A stretch of DNA of 64,000 nt. Origin: Acidobacteriaceae bacterium (GTDB lineage: Bacteria; Acidobacteriota; Terriglobia; Bryobacterales; Bryobacteraceae). Position 1 is the first letter of the stretch; each line of letters begins with the position of its first letter. The notes beneath the pieces were generated by a model. It did no database searches. It saw only the letters and a list, made by a program, of their open reading frames with translations, and had not been told where the DNA came from. The stretch lies in the NCBI GenBank assembly GCA_019233755.1, contig JAFAMD010000032.1, positions 1 through 64,000 on the forward strand, given 5' to 3'. Made by a program: the position numbers and the translations under genes. Shown here one piece after another: positions 44,046 to 53,887 of the stretch.

Positions 44046-44783
44046 TCACGAAAGCTCATCGAAAGAACGAATAATTCGGTGAGAGTGAGGTTTGGTTATG
44101 TCCGCATTGCCTGCTCTCACGCACACCACGGTTGTAAGTCCGGCATCCCGCGCGGCATCGAGTTCCTCCAAAACATCCGAGATGAATAAGATATCACCGG
44201 GCGCGGTTTTCAACTGGCGCGCGATAGCCGAGTAACTTTCCGCTTCCCGCTTGCCGCCGGTTCGTGTATCGAAGTAAGCAGAAATGAACCCGGTAAGATC
44301 GCCTCGATTACTGTGACGGAACAGTTGCTGCTGCGCGAGGGCGCTGCCGGATGAGTAGATAGCGGTCTGCCGGCCGGCTTCGCGCCAGCGCGAAAGAGCC
44401 GGCGGTACATCGGCGAAAACCTCGCTGCGCAGTTCGCCGGTCTCGAATCCGCGTTCCCAGACGAGACCCTGAATCGTCTTGAGCGGCGTGAGTTTGCGAT
44501 CGCGGTCCATGAGCCACCTGTAATAGTCAATGACCGTTGCTATTTCGAGCTCCGGCGTCCTTCTCTGAAGCCGTGGAGCTCCCTCGCTCTGGTCCATTTC
44601 GTTCTGCTTCCAAAGCTGCTCGCGCACGGAGCGCAGCGATTCGTCATCCCAAAGCTCGCGGATCAGCGACGGCCCGTGATCGCGGGCGTAGGGAAAGAGC
44701 GTTTCGTACACGAAACGGATCGGGGTAGTTGTTCCCTCGATGTCGAGGAGAACCGCAGAAGAGCTTACTTCACTCCGGGCCAA
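44046..44783 (-). CDS. mtnC: Enolase-phosphatase E1 (methionine salvage)
   Basis: A HAD-type enzyme that enolises and dephosphorylates 2,3-diketo-5-methylthiopentyl-1-phosphate. The signature LLDIEGTTTPI (nucleophile Asp) near the start, IYSSGSALAQQQLF near the middle, and the C-terminal FISDVLEELDAARDAG mark it as MtnC. The start is uncertain: family members begin just before LDIEG; the TTG at 44783 is used, giving about 245 residues, within mtnD's last codons. Last of mtnB-mtnD-mtnC. Confidence 0.9.
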   Translation of the reverse strand: MARSEVSSSAVLLDIEGTTTPIRFVYETLFPYARDHGPSLIRELWDDESLRSVREQLWKQNEMDQSEGAPRLQRRTPELEIATVIDYYRWLMDRDRKLTPLKTIQGLVWERGFETGELRSEVFADVPPALSRWREAGRQTAIYSSGSALAQQQLFRHSNRGDLTGFISAYFDTRTGGKREAESYSAIARQLKTAPGDILFISDVLEELDAARDAGLTTVVCVRAGNADITKPHSHRIIRSFDELS

Positions 44784-45361
44784 GGAATCGCAGTCACCTT
44801 CTCCGGCGGCAGATGACTTTGGCCGAAGCACACCGGCTCAAATTGCTTCTCGAGCTCGCTCTCCGTGTAGTACGGAGTCCAGCCCGCCGGATCCTGAAAA
44901 AACCGGATCGCTTTGATCTCGCGTTCGCCGCACAGGTCAAACCAGTGCAGAGTTCCGCGGGGTACTCGAATCATGTCGCCGGGTTCCACTTCGAGTGCCA
45001 TCACAGGACCATTCTGCGGGTGGACGTGATACAGCCCGCGGCCGTGAACGGTGAAGCGAACCTCATCCTCATCGTGCCAGTGCTCGGTGCTGAACTTGGA
45101 GAGCATGGCATCCAGACCGGGCGTGGAGGAATTGACGTTGATCACATCCACTTTGCGGTAGCCGCCCTGGTGTTTGACTCTTTCAATTCGCTCCGCGTAG
45201 GCGGAAAGAATCGCATCGGCGTCCGAGTTCTGATCGATCTGCGGCGCAAGATCCCAATGCTCGTACTCGATACCGGTGCTGGCGAGGTGCTGCCGGATCT
45301 CTCGCTCGTCGCGGATGGTTCGGCTCTCTTCGATAATCGTCAGCACAGCCAATGCGTTCAC
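44765..45361 (-). CDS. mtnD: Acireductone dioxygenase
   Basis: 198 residues from the GTG at 45361 that overlaps the mtnB stop (GTGA); a TTG at 45352 with GGGAGG 9 bases upstream is an alternative. The frame extends to 45574 but only inside mtnB. The cupin metal site HWHDEDEVRF (H-x-H-x4-E) near residue 87 and the later His in TLHWFD near residue 134 are present. It oxidises acireductone to 2-keto-4-methylthiobutyrate and formate (Fe form) or to the off-pathway CO product (Ni form); the metal cannot be told. Confidence 0.92.
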   Translation of the reverse strand: MNALAVLTIIEESRTIRDEREIRQHLASTGIEYEHWDLAPQIDQNSDADAILSAYAERIERVKHQGGYRKVDVINVNSSTPGLDAMLSKFSTEHWHDEDEVRFTVHGRGLYHVHPQNGPVMALEVEPGDMIRVPRGTLHWFDLCGEREIKAIRFFQDPAGWTPYYTESELEKQFEPVCFGQSHLPPEKVTAIPWPGVK

Positions 45362-45987
45362 CCTCCCGCTGCCAGGCGCTGCCGCGCCACAACTTCGAAC
45401 AGAAACTCGAGAATCTCTACGTGTCGCCGGGCTTCGAAGATGTCTTTCCCCCAAGTGTACAGCCCATGGCGCCGCATCAAGAACCCGTGGATTCTCGGGC
45501 TGCTTACGATTATGCTCGCAATCTCCGCCGCAAGGAGCGAATAATTCTGGGTGTTTTCCAGAATGGGCAGCCACTCGGTGTGTTCATGCGTGACAACTCC
45601 TGCCAGGCCTTTCAGCATCTCGTACCCTTCAATGGCAAAGCCGCCGCTAGCCGCATGCAGGTCTGAGAGGAGCGTCGCCCAGACGGAATGTGTGTGCAAG
45701 ACCGCGCCGGCACGTGCGGACTGCGCGATGGCGACATGCAGAAGAGTTTCGGCGGAAGGCTTGCCTGCTCCTTTGAGGACATTGCCGGATTCGTCCACAA
45801 TCAGAAAATCCTCTGCACCGAGTTCGCCCTTATGTAGCCCACTCGTGGTGATTGCCAACTGCAGCGGTTCCCGGCTTAGAACAGCGCTGAAGTTACCCGC
45901 GGTTCCAAGAACCCAGCCGCGTTCATAAAACGATCTGCCCGCCTCGGCTAAGGCCGTTGCCGCCGACCGAAAATCGTACGAATGCAT
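45358..45987 (-). CDS. mtnB: Methylthioribulose-1-phosphate dehydratase
   Basis: 209 residues of the class II aldolase fold. The GTAGNFS motif near residue 28, TTSGLHKGEL near residue 47, the metal-binding pair in VLHTHSVWA near residue 95, and MRRHGLYTWG near residue 168 are seen. Dehydrates methylthioribulose-1-phosphate in the methionine salvage pathway. First gene of the mtnBDC run. The isomerase mtnA and a dedicated MTA phosphorylase are not adjacent. Confidence 0.92.
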   Translation of the reverse strand: MHSYDFRSAATALAEAGRSFYERGWVLGTAGNFSAVLSREPLQLAITTSGLHKGELGAEDFLIVDESGNVLKGAGKPSAETLLHVAIAQSARAGAVLHTHSVWATLLSDLHAASGGFAIEGYEMLKGLAGVVTHEHTEWLPILENTQNYSLLAAEIASIIVSSPRIHGFLMRRHGLYTWGKDIFEARRHVEILEFLFEVVARQRLAAGG

Positions 45988-46222
45988 TGCGCAGTTTTTA
46001 CGAGACCGCCTTCGATAAATTGGGACTCAATATTTCCCCCAGTGCTGCAATTTCAGCGGCGGCTAAGTAGTGCAGGGGCTGAAGTCCCAGTAATTTGATA
46101 GGAGTTAAGTGAAATAATTTCAATAATTTGCGCTTGTATTCCGCCTTCAGGAGCGGTAAGAAAGAAAAGAAGGCCGCAGCGATCCGCGCGGCTTACAGAC
46201 ACGGGAGGAGAAAAGGAAGCTC

Positions 46223-46573
46223 ATGATGGCTACTGAGAACCCCAAGATGATGGAATGCGTGCAAGCCTGCATGGATTGTCATCGCTCATGCACGGAAATG
46301 CAGATGAAATGTCTGGAAACGGGCGGCTGCGATTCCAAAATGATGAAAATGATGATGGATTGCGCCGAGATGTGCCGGATGTGCGCCGATTTCATGATGC
46401 GCGGCTCCGACATGGCTATGCGGATGTGCCAGATGTGTTCGGAAATGTGCAACACCTGCGCCTCGATGTGCGAAAGCATGGCAAAGGGCGATGCCATGAT
46501 GATGGGATGCGCCACGGCCTGCCGCAAGTGCGCTACGATGTGCGGCCAGATGGCAAAGGCTCAGGCCGCGTAG
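46223..46573 (+). CDS. Cys/Met-rich four-helix copper-binding-type protein (DUF326/Csp-like)
   Basis: 116 residues containing 17 Cys and many Met. Helical CxxxC and CxxC patterns repeat: CVQACMDCHRSC, CAEMCRMCADF, CQMCSEMCNTC, and CATACRKCATMC. The pattern matches the DUF326/copper-storage-protein group, which packs Cys along four helices to hold Cu(I). No signal peptide is visible, so a cytosolic form is likely. Start has AAGGA 6 bases upstream, and a stronger GGGAGGAG further up. A metal-buffering role is inferred by family; no copper pump lies in the window. Confidence 0.85.
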   Translation: MMATENPKMMECVQACMDCHRSCTEMQMKCLETGGCDSKMMKMMMDCAEMCRMCADFMMRGSDMAMRMCQMCSEMCNTCASMCESMAKGDAMMMGCATACRKCATMCGQMAKAQAA

Positions 46574-46577
46574 CCTT

Positions 46578-46916
46578 TTAACGGTCTGCGGTTGCGCTCG
46601 CAACGTTGCGGCGCACAATCTTCAGCTCGGGGTCGAAGAATAGCTCTCCGGCCTCCAATTCTGAACCGGCGGCCAGATCCGCTTCGAGTTGCACCTGAAA
46701 TTCGCGAAGTGCTCGCGCGATACGTATTTCTTCGAGATAGAGTCGTAAGCCCTCAGCCAGCCGGTCCTGGGTAATCGGTGCTCGGTCGTTCTGCGGCTTC
46801 GAACTTGGCTTGGGACGCGACTTCTTGAAGTCAATGACCACCGCAGGCTGCCTTAATCGGGATCGCTGCTTCGCGGCAGGTGCCACAATCTCTCGCTTTG
46901 GTAACGACACCACCAT
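46578..46916 (-). CDS. Hypothetical protein, basic N-terminus
   Basis: 112 residues, not recognised. It starts with an Arg/Lys/Pro-rich disordered region (about 45 residues) followed by a helical part (DRLAEGLRLYLEEIRIARALREFQVQLEADL). No signal or membrane helix. Its 3' end is 5 bp from the end of the convergent copper-protein gene. Confidence 0.55.
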   Translation of the reverse strand: MVVSLPKREIVAPAAKQRSRLRQPAVVIDFKKSRPKPSSKPQNDRAPITQDRLAEGLRLYLEEIRIARALREFQVQLEADLAAGSELEAGELFFDPELKIVRRNVASATADR

Positions 46917-47058
46917 GTTGAAATCTCCTGACCGCGATTTCCGCTGGTCGTTGCAAACGCGGAAAGTCTGCTTCTAGATAGAGTATAGGTAGATTAGCGC
47001 TGGGTGTCAAGTATCGGGCCATGCCCGTCAGTGGCGAAGAGAGGTGTTGCAGTCGCGG

Positions 47059-49104
<2,046 letters not shown>

Positions 49105-49423
49105 CGACTTGCTCCTCTGAAAAGCGACGGTGTTGTTAGATTAAAAGCCAGTCTATCAGCGCTCTGCCGTCCTCGTAAACGTATCAGCCCGGTGCTGCCA
49201 GCCTTAATAGCGGACGAATTCAGATGTCCTCTTGGAAACGGGGGCTGACGCCCACGGTTTCCCCCGCAAAGTTCCCTCAAAAACAGCGCCCTCTAACGCA
49301 CGATTAAATCCCAGTTTCGGACACTGACTCGTTCTATAAACGCGAGATTCCCCTAATAGAATGAGTGCGTTAGAGCCGGTTACAACCGTGGCTCCTGAAG
49401 TGCAGTTCACAAGATGATTATCG
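49105..49423. other. 319-bp intergenic region, divergent promoter
   Basis: Separates the hybrid kinase from the efflux adaptor gene. Near its right end it holds a sigma-54 promoter candidate and two inverted repeats: TTCTAT / ATAGAA (49332-49361) and CGGTT-AC-AACCG (49377-49388). No gene was found in it. Confidence 0.55.
49377..49403 (+). promoter_or_regulatory. Sigma-54 promoter candidate with adjacent palindrome
   Basis: TGGCTCCTGAAGTGC at 49389-49403 has GG and GC exactly 10 bases apart, matching the -24/-12 consensus TGGCAC-N5-TTGC at all key positions except one T. It lies just upstream of the adaptor gene at 49424, in an operon encoding a sigma-54-dependent activator. The perfect palindrome CGGTTACAACCG abuts its -24 element. 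The resulting 5' leader would be only about 10 bases. Confidence 0.55.
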
Positions 49424-50683
49424 ATGGACGTACCTCGCGGAAAAGAAGTAGCACGCAAACGCCTTATCCGGCGCATTACCTGGATCTCTCTTGCTGTCCT
49501 CGCCGCGGGCGGTGCAACGATCGCTCTCGCCCGTCTGAAACCGGCAGCACCCTCCGTTGACTCGAGTGGCCTGTGGCCCGGAACAGTCAAGCGAGGACCG
49601 ATGGAGCGGCAGGTGCGTGGTTTGGGTGCCTTGAAACCCGAAGAGATCCACTGGATTGCAGCCGCCCAGGATTCCCGGGTAGCGACGATCGTTCGCCGCG
49701 CCGGCATCGATGAGATCAAGGCCAACGACGTCATCATGGTCCTGAGCGACCCCGATCTCGAGCTGGAAGCGGAAAAAGCCGAATGGCAGTTGAAGCAGGA
49801 CGAAGCCAATCTCGCCAACCTGAAGGTCAAGCTAGAAAGCGACAAGCTGGACCAGCGGGCGACTTTTGCTGAACTGGGGTCGCAGTATACCCAGGCCAAG
49901 CTGACTGCCGATCGCGACCTCGAACTCACCCGCCTTAATCTGAAGAGCGATCTTGAATCCCGGCTCTCCGTCGATCAGGCGAACCAGTTGGGCAACCGGG
50001 TCGAACTGCAAAAGCAGCGGCTGACGATCACCGACGAGGCGATCAAAGCTCAGTTGGAGGCGCAGCGCGTGGTGGTCGAAAGTTCGCGCGCCGCCTATGA
50101 GCTGAAGAAGCGGCAGGTCGATCAGCTTACGATTCGCGCGGGCATCGATGGTGTTTTGCAGGAAGTAGATGTGGAAGTCGGCCAGCGTGTCGCTGCGGGC
50201 ACCATCCTTGCCAAGGTCGCGGATCCGCGCAAACTCAAAGCCGTCCTGCAGATTGCGGAAACCCAGATGAAAGATGTCCGCATCGGGTTGGATGCCAGCG
50301 TCGATACTCGCAACGGCCTGATTCCGGGCCGCGTCATTCGTATCGACCCCGCCGCGCTGAACGGTACCGTCGGCGTAGATGTCGCGCTCCTGGGCCCGCT
50401 TCCGGAAGGCGCCCGTTCTGAGCTCAGTGTCGACGGCACCATCGAAATCGAGCGTCTGCCCGACGTGGTCTACGTCGATCGCCCCGTATCCGGCGAACCC
50501 AATACCACCATCGGCCTGTTCAAATATGACCCGGATGGAAAAGGCGCGCAGCGTGTCAACGTCAAGTTCGGCCGCGCCTCGGTGAACACGATTGAGGTCG
50601 TAGATGGATTGAAAGTCGGCGATCGGGTCATTCTGTCCGACATGTCGCAATACGACTCGTACCAGCGAATCCGTTTGAACTAG
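49424..50683 (+). CDS. HlyD/MacA-type periplasmic adaptor
   Basis: 419 residues, one N-terminal membrane helix (RRITWISLAVLAAGGATIALA), then a lipoyl/barrel-sandwich pair split by a long coiled-coil hairpin (residues about 105-230: KAEWQLKQDEANLANLKVKL and VVVESSRAAYELKKRQVDQL). GIDGVLQEVDVEVGQRV returns to the lipoyl half, followed by beta barrel and membrane-proximal domains. Adaptors of this type link an inner-membrane ABC pump to an outer-membrane channel. First gene of the operon with two ATPases; no permease follows. Confidence 0.88.
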   Translation: MDVPRGKEVARKRLIRRITWISLAVLAAGGATIALARLKPAAPSVDSSGLWPGTVKRGPMERQVRGLGALKPEEIHWIAAAQDSRVATIVRRAGIDEIKANDVIMVLSDPDLELEAEKAEWQLKQDEANLANLKVKLESDKLDQRATFAELGSQYTQAKLTADRDLELTRLNLKSDLESRLSVDQANQLGNRVELQKQRLTITDEAIKAQLEAQRVVVESSRAAYELKKRQVDQLTIRAGIDGVLQEVDVEVGQRVAAGTILAKVADPRKLKAVLQIAETQMKDVRIGLDASVDTRNGLIPGRVIRIDPAALNGTVGVDVALLGPLPEGARSELSVDGTIEIERLPDVVYVDRPVSGEPNTTIGLFKYDPDGKGAQRVNVKFGRASVNTIEVVDGLKVGDRVILSDMSQYDSYQRIRLN

Positions 50684-50742
50684 ATCATTTTGCCGTACGT
50701 AATACAGTTGTTGGTTACTACATAGAGAGGACTTAAGCAGAC

Positions 50743-51444
50743 ATGGCCGTATCCGATCCGTTGATCCATCTGGAAGGCGTCACGAAGGTGTTCGTGACAG
50801 ATGAAGTGGAGACCCATGCGCTCTCCGGTATCCACATTGACATTCAGCGAGGCGAGTACGTCTCGATTTCCGGGCCGTCCGGCTGCGGAAAGTCTACTCT
50901 TCTCGCAATCCTGGGATTGCTTGATTCTCCCAGTTCCGGGACATACATTCTCAATGGCAAGCCCGTCCAGAGCCTCAAGCTTTCTGAGCGCGCCCGCATT
51001 CGCAATCGCGAAATCGGGTTCATCTTTCAGGCGTTCAACCTGATTGGCGACTTGAACGTCTACGAGAACGTCGAGCTGCCGCTCACCTACCGCGGAATGC
51101 CCTCGAGCGAACGCAAAAGGAAGGTGCATGAGGCGCTCGAACGGGTAGGCATGTCGCACCGCATCAAGCACTATCCTTCGCAGCTCTCCGGTGGTCAGCA
51201 GCAGCGCGTCGCAGTGGCGCGTGCGCTTGCCGGTGACCCTTCTATTCTGCTTGCCGATGAGCCCACCGGAAACCTGGATTCACAAAATGGCGAGCAGGTG
51301 ATGGATCTGCTTCGCGAACTGCATCGCGGCGGCGCGACTATCTGTATGGTCACGCACGACCCGCGGTATGCCCGCTATGCGGATCGTTCCATCCACCTGT
51401 TCGATGGTCGGGTGGTCGAAGAAAACATGGAGGTTCCCGTATGA
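50743..51444 (+). CDS. ABC transporter ATP-binding protein, MacB/LolD type (1)
   Basis: 233 residues: Walker A GPSGCGKST near residue 44, signature LSGGQQQRVAVARAL near residue 147, Walker [14 protein letters not shown] near residue 166, H-loop VTHDPR. The sequence is of the MacB/LolD/FtsE group that drives mechanotransmission-type exporters. GAGAGGAC upstream serves as binding site. Overlaps the small membrane gene by 4 bp. Confidence 0.9.
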   Translation: MAVSDPLIHLEGVTKVFVTDEVETHALSGIHIDIQRGEYVSISGPSGCGKSTLLAILGLLDSPSSGTYILNGKPVQSLKLSERARIRNREIGFIFQAFNLIGDLNVYENVELPLTYRGMPSSERKRKVHEALERVGMSHRIKHYPSQLSGGQQQRVAVARALAGDPSILLADEPTGNLDSQNGEQVMDLLRELHRGGATICMVTHDPRYARYADRSIHLFDGRVVEENMEVPV

Positions 51445-51638
51445 TCAGCAAGCATATCGACCTGATTGCCATCGGGTTGCTCTTGCTCGCGCTTGCCTTT
51501 AGTCTTCACGTTCGTAGCGTGGCGGTGTTTGAGTGCGGTACGCCGCATCGAATCACCATCAACAGCCGTTCGGCCGGCTCCGTAATCGTTGTTCCGCCAG
51601 CGCCGCACCTGCCGTCCGTGCCATTGACACGCGATTAA
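51441..51638 (+). CDS. Small single-pass membrane protein
   Basis: 65 residues: an N-terminal membrane helix (IDLIAIGLLLLALAFSLHV) and a short polar, Pro-rich tail with one Cys. It is coupled to the preceding ATPase by an ATGA overlap, which supports it as a real gene. Not recognised; it may be an accessory subunit of the exporter. Confidence 0.6.
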   Translation: MISKHIDLIAIGLLLLALAFSLHVRSVAVFECGTPHRITINSRSAGSVIVVPPAPHLPSVPLTRD

Positions 51639-51644
51639 GTCCGT

Positions 51645-51766
51645 ATGCTTCCAATCCGGTCTGACTTGCGCTTCGCTTCGTGAATGCCGATGGCGAAGCG
51701 TATTTTGACGATCACCGCCGCCGCGCGTCGCAAGTGCTGCCCATCTTTGCCTTACGCTATGAATAA
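51645..51766 (+). pseudogene. Possible remnant of an FtsX/MacB-like permease
   Basis: Between the two ATPase genes, ATG at 51645 reads MLPIRSDLRFA, like the usual start of acidobacterial FtsX-type permeases (DLRFALR). In a shifted frame the same stretch ends RRRASQVLPIFALRYE then TAA at 51764, like their usual C-terminus (ARRASRVDPMVALRYE). This would be what is left after internal deletion of the permease. It is short, so chance similarity is possible. Confidence 0.35.
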
Positions 51767-51790
51767 GCGCGCGGAAGGTAAACAACTCGC

Positions 51791-52456
51791 ATGATCTCCC
51801 TACGTAACATCGAGAAGTACTTTGAGCACGGTCCCACGAAGACATATGTTCTACGCCGGGTCAACATAGACATAAAAGAAGGCGAGTTTATTTCGATAAT
51901 GGGGCCTTCCGGGGCGGGGAAGTCGACGCTGCTCCACCTGCTGGGCATGCACGACAGCGCGTGGACCGGCGAATATCACTTTCTGGACCACCCGGTGCAC
52001 AGGTTGAATAAGAAGGACCGCTCCGAGCTCTACAAACGGTATATCGGGTTCGTATTCCAGAGCTATCATCTGCTCGATTCGCTCACCGTTTATGAGAATC
52101 TGGATATTCCGCTTTCCTATCGGAACATTAAAAAGTCGGAGCGCCAGAGCATCGTCTGTGATGCGCTTGATCGTTTCAACATGGTTGCCAAGAAAGATCT
52201 ATATCCGAATCAGCTTTCGGGCGGCCAGCAGCAACTGGTAGCCATCGCCCGCTCGATGATCGCGAGTCCGAAGCTGATCCTGGCCGATGAGCCGACGGGC
52301 AATCTTCACTCGAGCCAGGGCAAGGAGATTATGGAGCTGTTCAAGAAACTGAATGTCGAAGGGACCACCATCGTCCAGGTGACCCATAACGAAAAAAACG
52401 CCGAATACGGAAATCGCATCATTCAGATTGAGGATGGCTGGATCGCTAAGAACTAA
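51791..52456 (+). CDS. ABC transporter ATP-binding protein, MacB/LolD type (2)
   Basis: 221 residues: Walker [10 protein letters not shown] near residue 39, signature [15 protein letters not shown] near residue 142, Walker [14 protein letters not shown] near residue 160. Related to the first ATPase but clearly different, with less conserved signature (QLV for QRV). Separated from the small gene by about 150 bp containing an 8-bp inverted repeat (CGCTTCGC / GCGAAGCG, 51670-51701). Its permease partner is not adjacent. Confidence 0.9.
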   Translation: MISLRNIEKYFEHGPTKTYVLRRVNIDIKEGEFISIMGPSGAGKSTLLHLLGMHDSAWTGEYHFLDHPVHRLNKKDRSELYKRYIGFVFQSYHLLDSLTVYENLDIPLSYRNIKKSERQSIVCDALDRFNMVAKKDLYPNQLSGGQQQLVAIARSMIASPKLILADEPTGNLHSSQGKEIMELFKKLNVEGTTIVQVTHNEKNAEYGNRIIQIEDGWIAKN

Positions 52457-52497
52457 CCACTTAGTTTGAATTGGCTCCAGTGTGATAACGACAATAT

Positions 52498-53865
52498 ATG
52501 AGAATTGTGCCGTCGCAAATGCGCATCCTGATTGCAGACGATCAGCCGGATGTGCTGGAAGCGTTGCGGCTTTTGCTGAAACGTGAAGGCTACAAAATCG
52601 AGGCTGCTGAGTCGCCTCAGCAAGTGCTTCAGGCGATCGAAAACCGCGACTTTGATGCTGCGATTATCGATCTGAATTACACCCGGGATACAACCTCCGG
52701 CCAGGAGGGGTTGGATCTGCTTGCCAAAATCCAGTCAAGCGACGCGATGCTGCCTGTCATTGTCATGACAGCGTGGGGCAGCGTCGACCTCGCCGTGGAG
52801 GCGATGCGCCGGGGCGCCCGCGATTTCATCCAAAAGCCGTGGGAGAATGAGCGGCTGGCTTCTATCGTCCGTACTCAGATGGAACTCAGCCAGGCGATCC
52901 GCCGCGGGCAGCGTCTCGAGCTCGAGAACCAGCTCTTGCGCGGCGACAATCTGCCGACGATGATTGCGCAGTCGCCGGCCATGCAGCCTGTGCTCGACCT
53001 TATCTCGCGCGTTGGCCCATCCGATGCGAACGTTCTCATTACCGGTGAGCCGGGTAGCGGCAAGGAAGTGGTGGCTCGAACACTGCATGCCATCTCCAGC
53101 CGCGCCAATAAACCGATGGTGACCGTCAATGCCGGTGGACTTGCCGAAGGCGTTTTCGAAAGCGAGCTATTCGGACATGTCAAGGGGGCCTTTACCGATG
53201 CGAAGATGGATCGTGTCGGCCGGTTCGAGCTGGCCGACACGGGAACGCTTTTTCTCGACGAGATTGCCAACGTTCCCATGAACCTGCAGGCGAAGCTGCT
53301 GCGAGTTCTTGAAATCGGGGAGATGGAGCGTGTCGGATCTTCAAAGACCAAGCGAGTCGACGTGCGTGTCATCTCCGCGACCAACGCCAATCTCGCGGAT
53401 GAAGTGCAGTCCGGGCGTTTCCGCCAGGATCTTTTATTTCGTCTGAATACCATCGAGATTCATCTGCCGCCGCTGCGGGAGCGGCGCGAAGATACTGCCC
53501 CGCTGGCCAACCACTTTCTCGGCATTCATGCGCGCCGCTACCGCAAAAGCATCGCGGGATTCGACCACAATGCGATGCAGGCAATGTATGAGCACCAGTG
53601 GCAGGGAAACGTTCGCGAGCTGAACCACGTTGTGGAGCGCGCGGTTTTGATGGCCCAGGGAAGCTGCATCAAAGCAAGCGACCTGGCTTTGCGCGCGGGC
53701 TCGACTGCATCGCCAAAGCTCGAGGACATGAGCCTCGAGGATGTCGAAGAGTTCCTCATCAGGAAAGCACTGGCTCGTTATGGCGGCAACGTGAGTCATG
53801 CCGCGAGCGCGCTCGGTCTGAGCCGCAGCGCTCTCTATCGTCGTCTACAGCGTTTTGGGCTCTGA
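52498..53865 (+). CDS. Sigma-54-dependent response regulator (NtrC family)
   Basis: 455 residues: receiver with phosphoacceptor Asp in AAIIDLNY near residue 61, AAA+ domain with Walker A GEPGSGKE near residue 181, sigma-54 contact loop GAFTDA (instead of the usual GAFTGA) near residue 231, Walker B GTLFLDEIANVP near residue 250, and a Fis-type HTH at the C-terminus (SHAASALGLSRSALYRRL). The frame allows an ATG at 52519 as well. It likely activates the sigma-54 promoter at 49389 and is followed by its kinase. Confidence 0.93.
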   Translation: MRIVPSQMRILIADDQPDVLEALRLLLKREGYKIEAAESPQQVLQAIENRDFDAAIIDLNYTRDTTSGQEGLDLLAKIQSSDAMLPVIVMTAWGSVDLAVEAMRRGARDFIQKPWENERLASIVRTQMELSQAIRRGQRLELENQLLRGDNLPTMIAQSPAMQPVLDLISRVGPSDANVLITGEPGSGKEVVARTLHAISSRANKPMVTVNAGGLAEGVFESELFGHVKGAFTDAKMDRVGRFELADTGTLFLDEIANVPMNLQAKLLRVLEIGEMERVGSSKTKRVDVRVISATNANLADEVQSGRFRQDLLFRLNTIEIHLPPLRERREDTAPLANHFLGIHARRYRKSIAGFDHNAMQAMYEHQWQGNVRELNHVVERAVLMAQGSCIKASDLALRAGSTASPKLEDMSLEDVEEFLIRKALARYGGNVSHAASALGLSRSALYRRLQRFGL

Positions 53866-53887
53866 AATCTACACTTCCGGCGCGTTC

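Noticed and set aside
46223..46573. Internal repeat or low-complexity artefact
   Set aside because: Spacing of Cys follows a helical pattern and the start has a ribosome site; it is a real copper-protein family.
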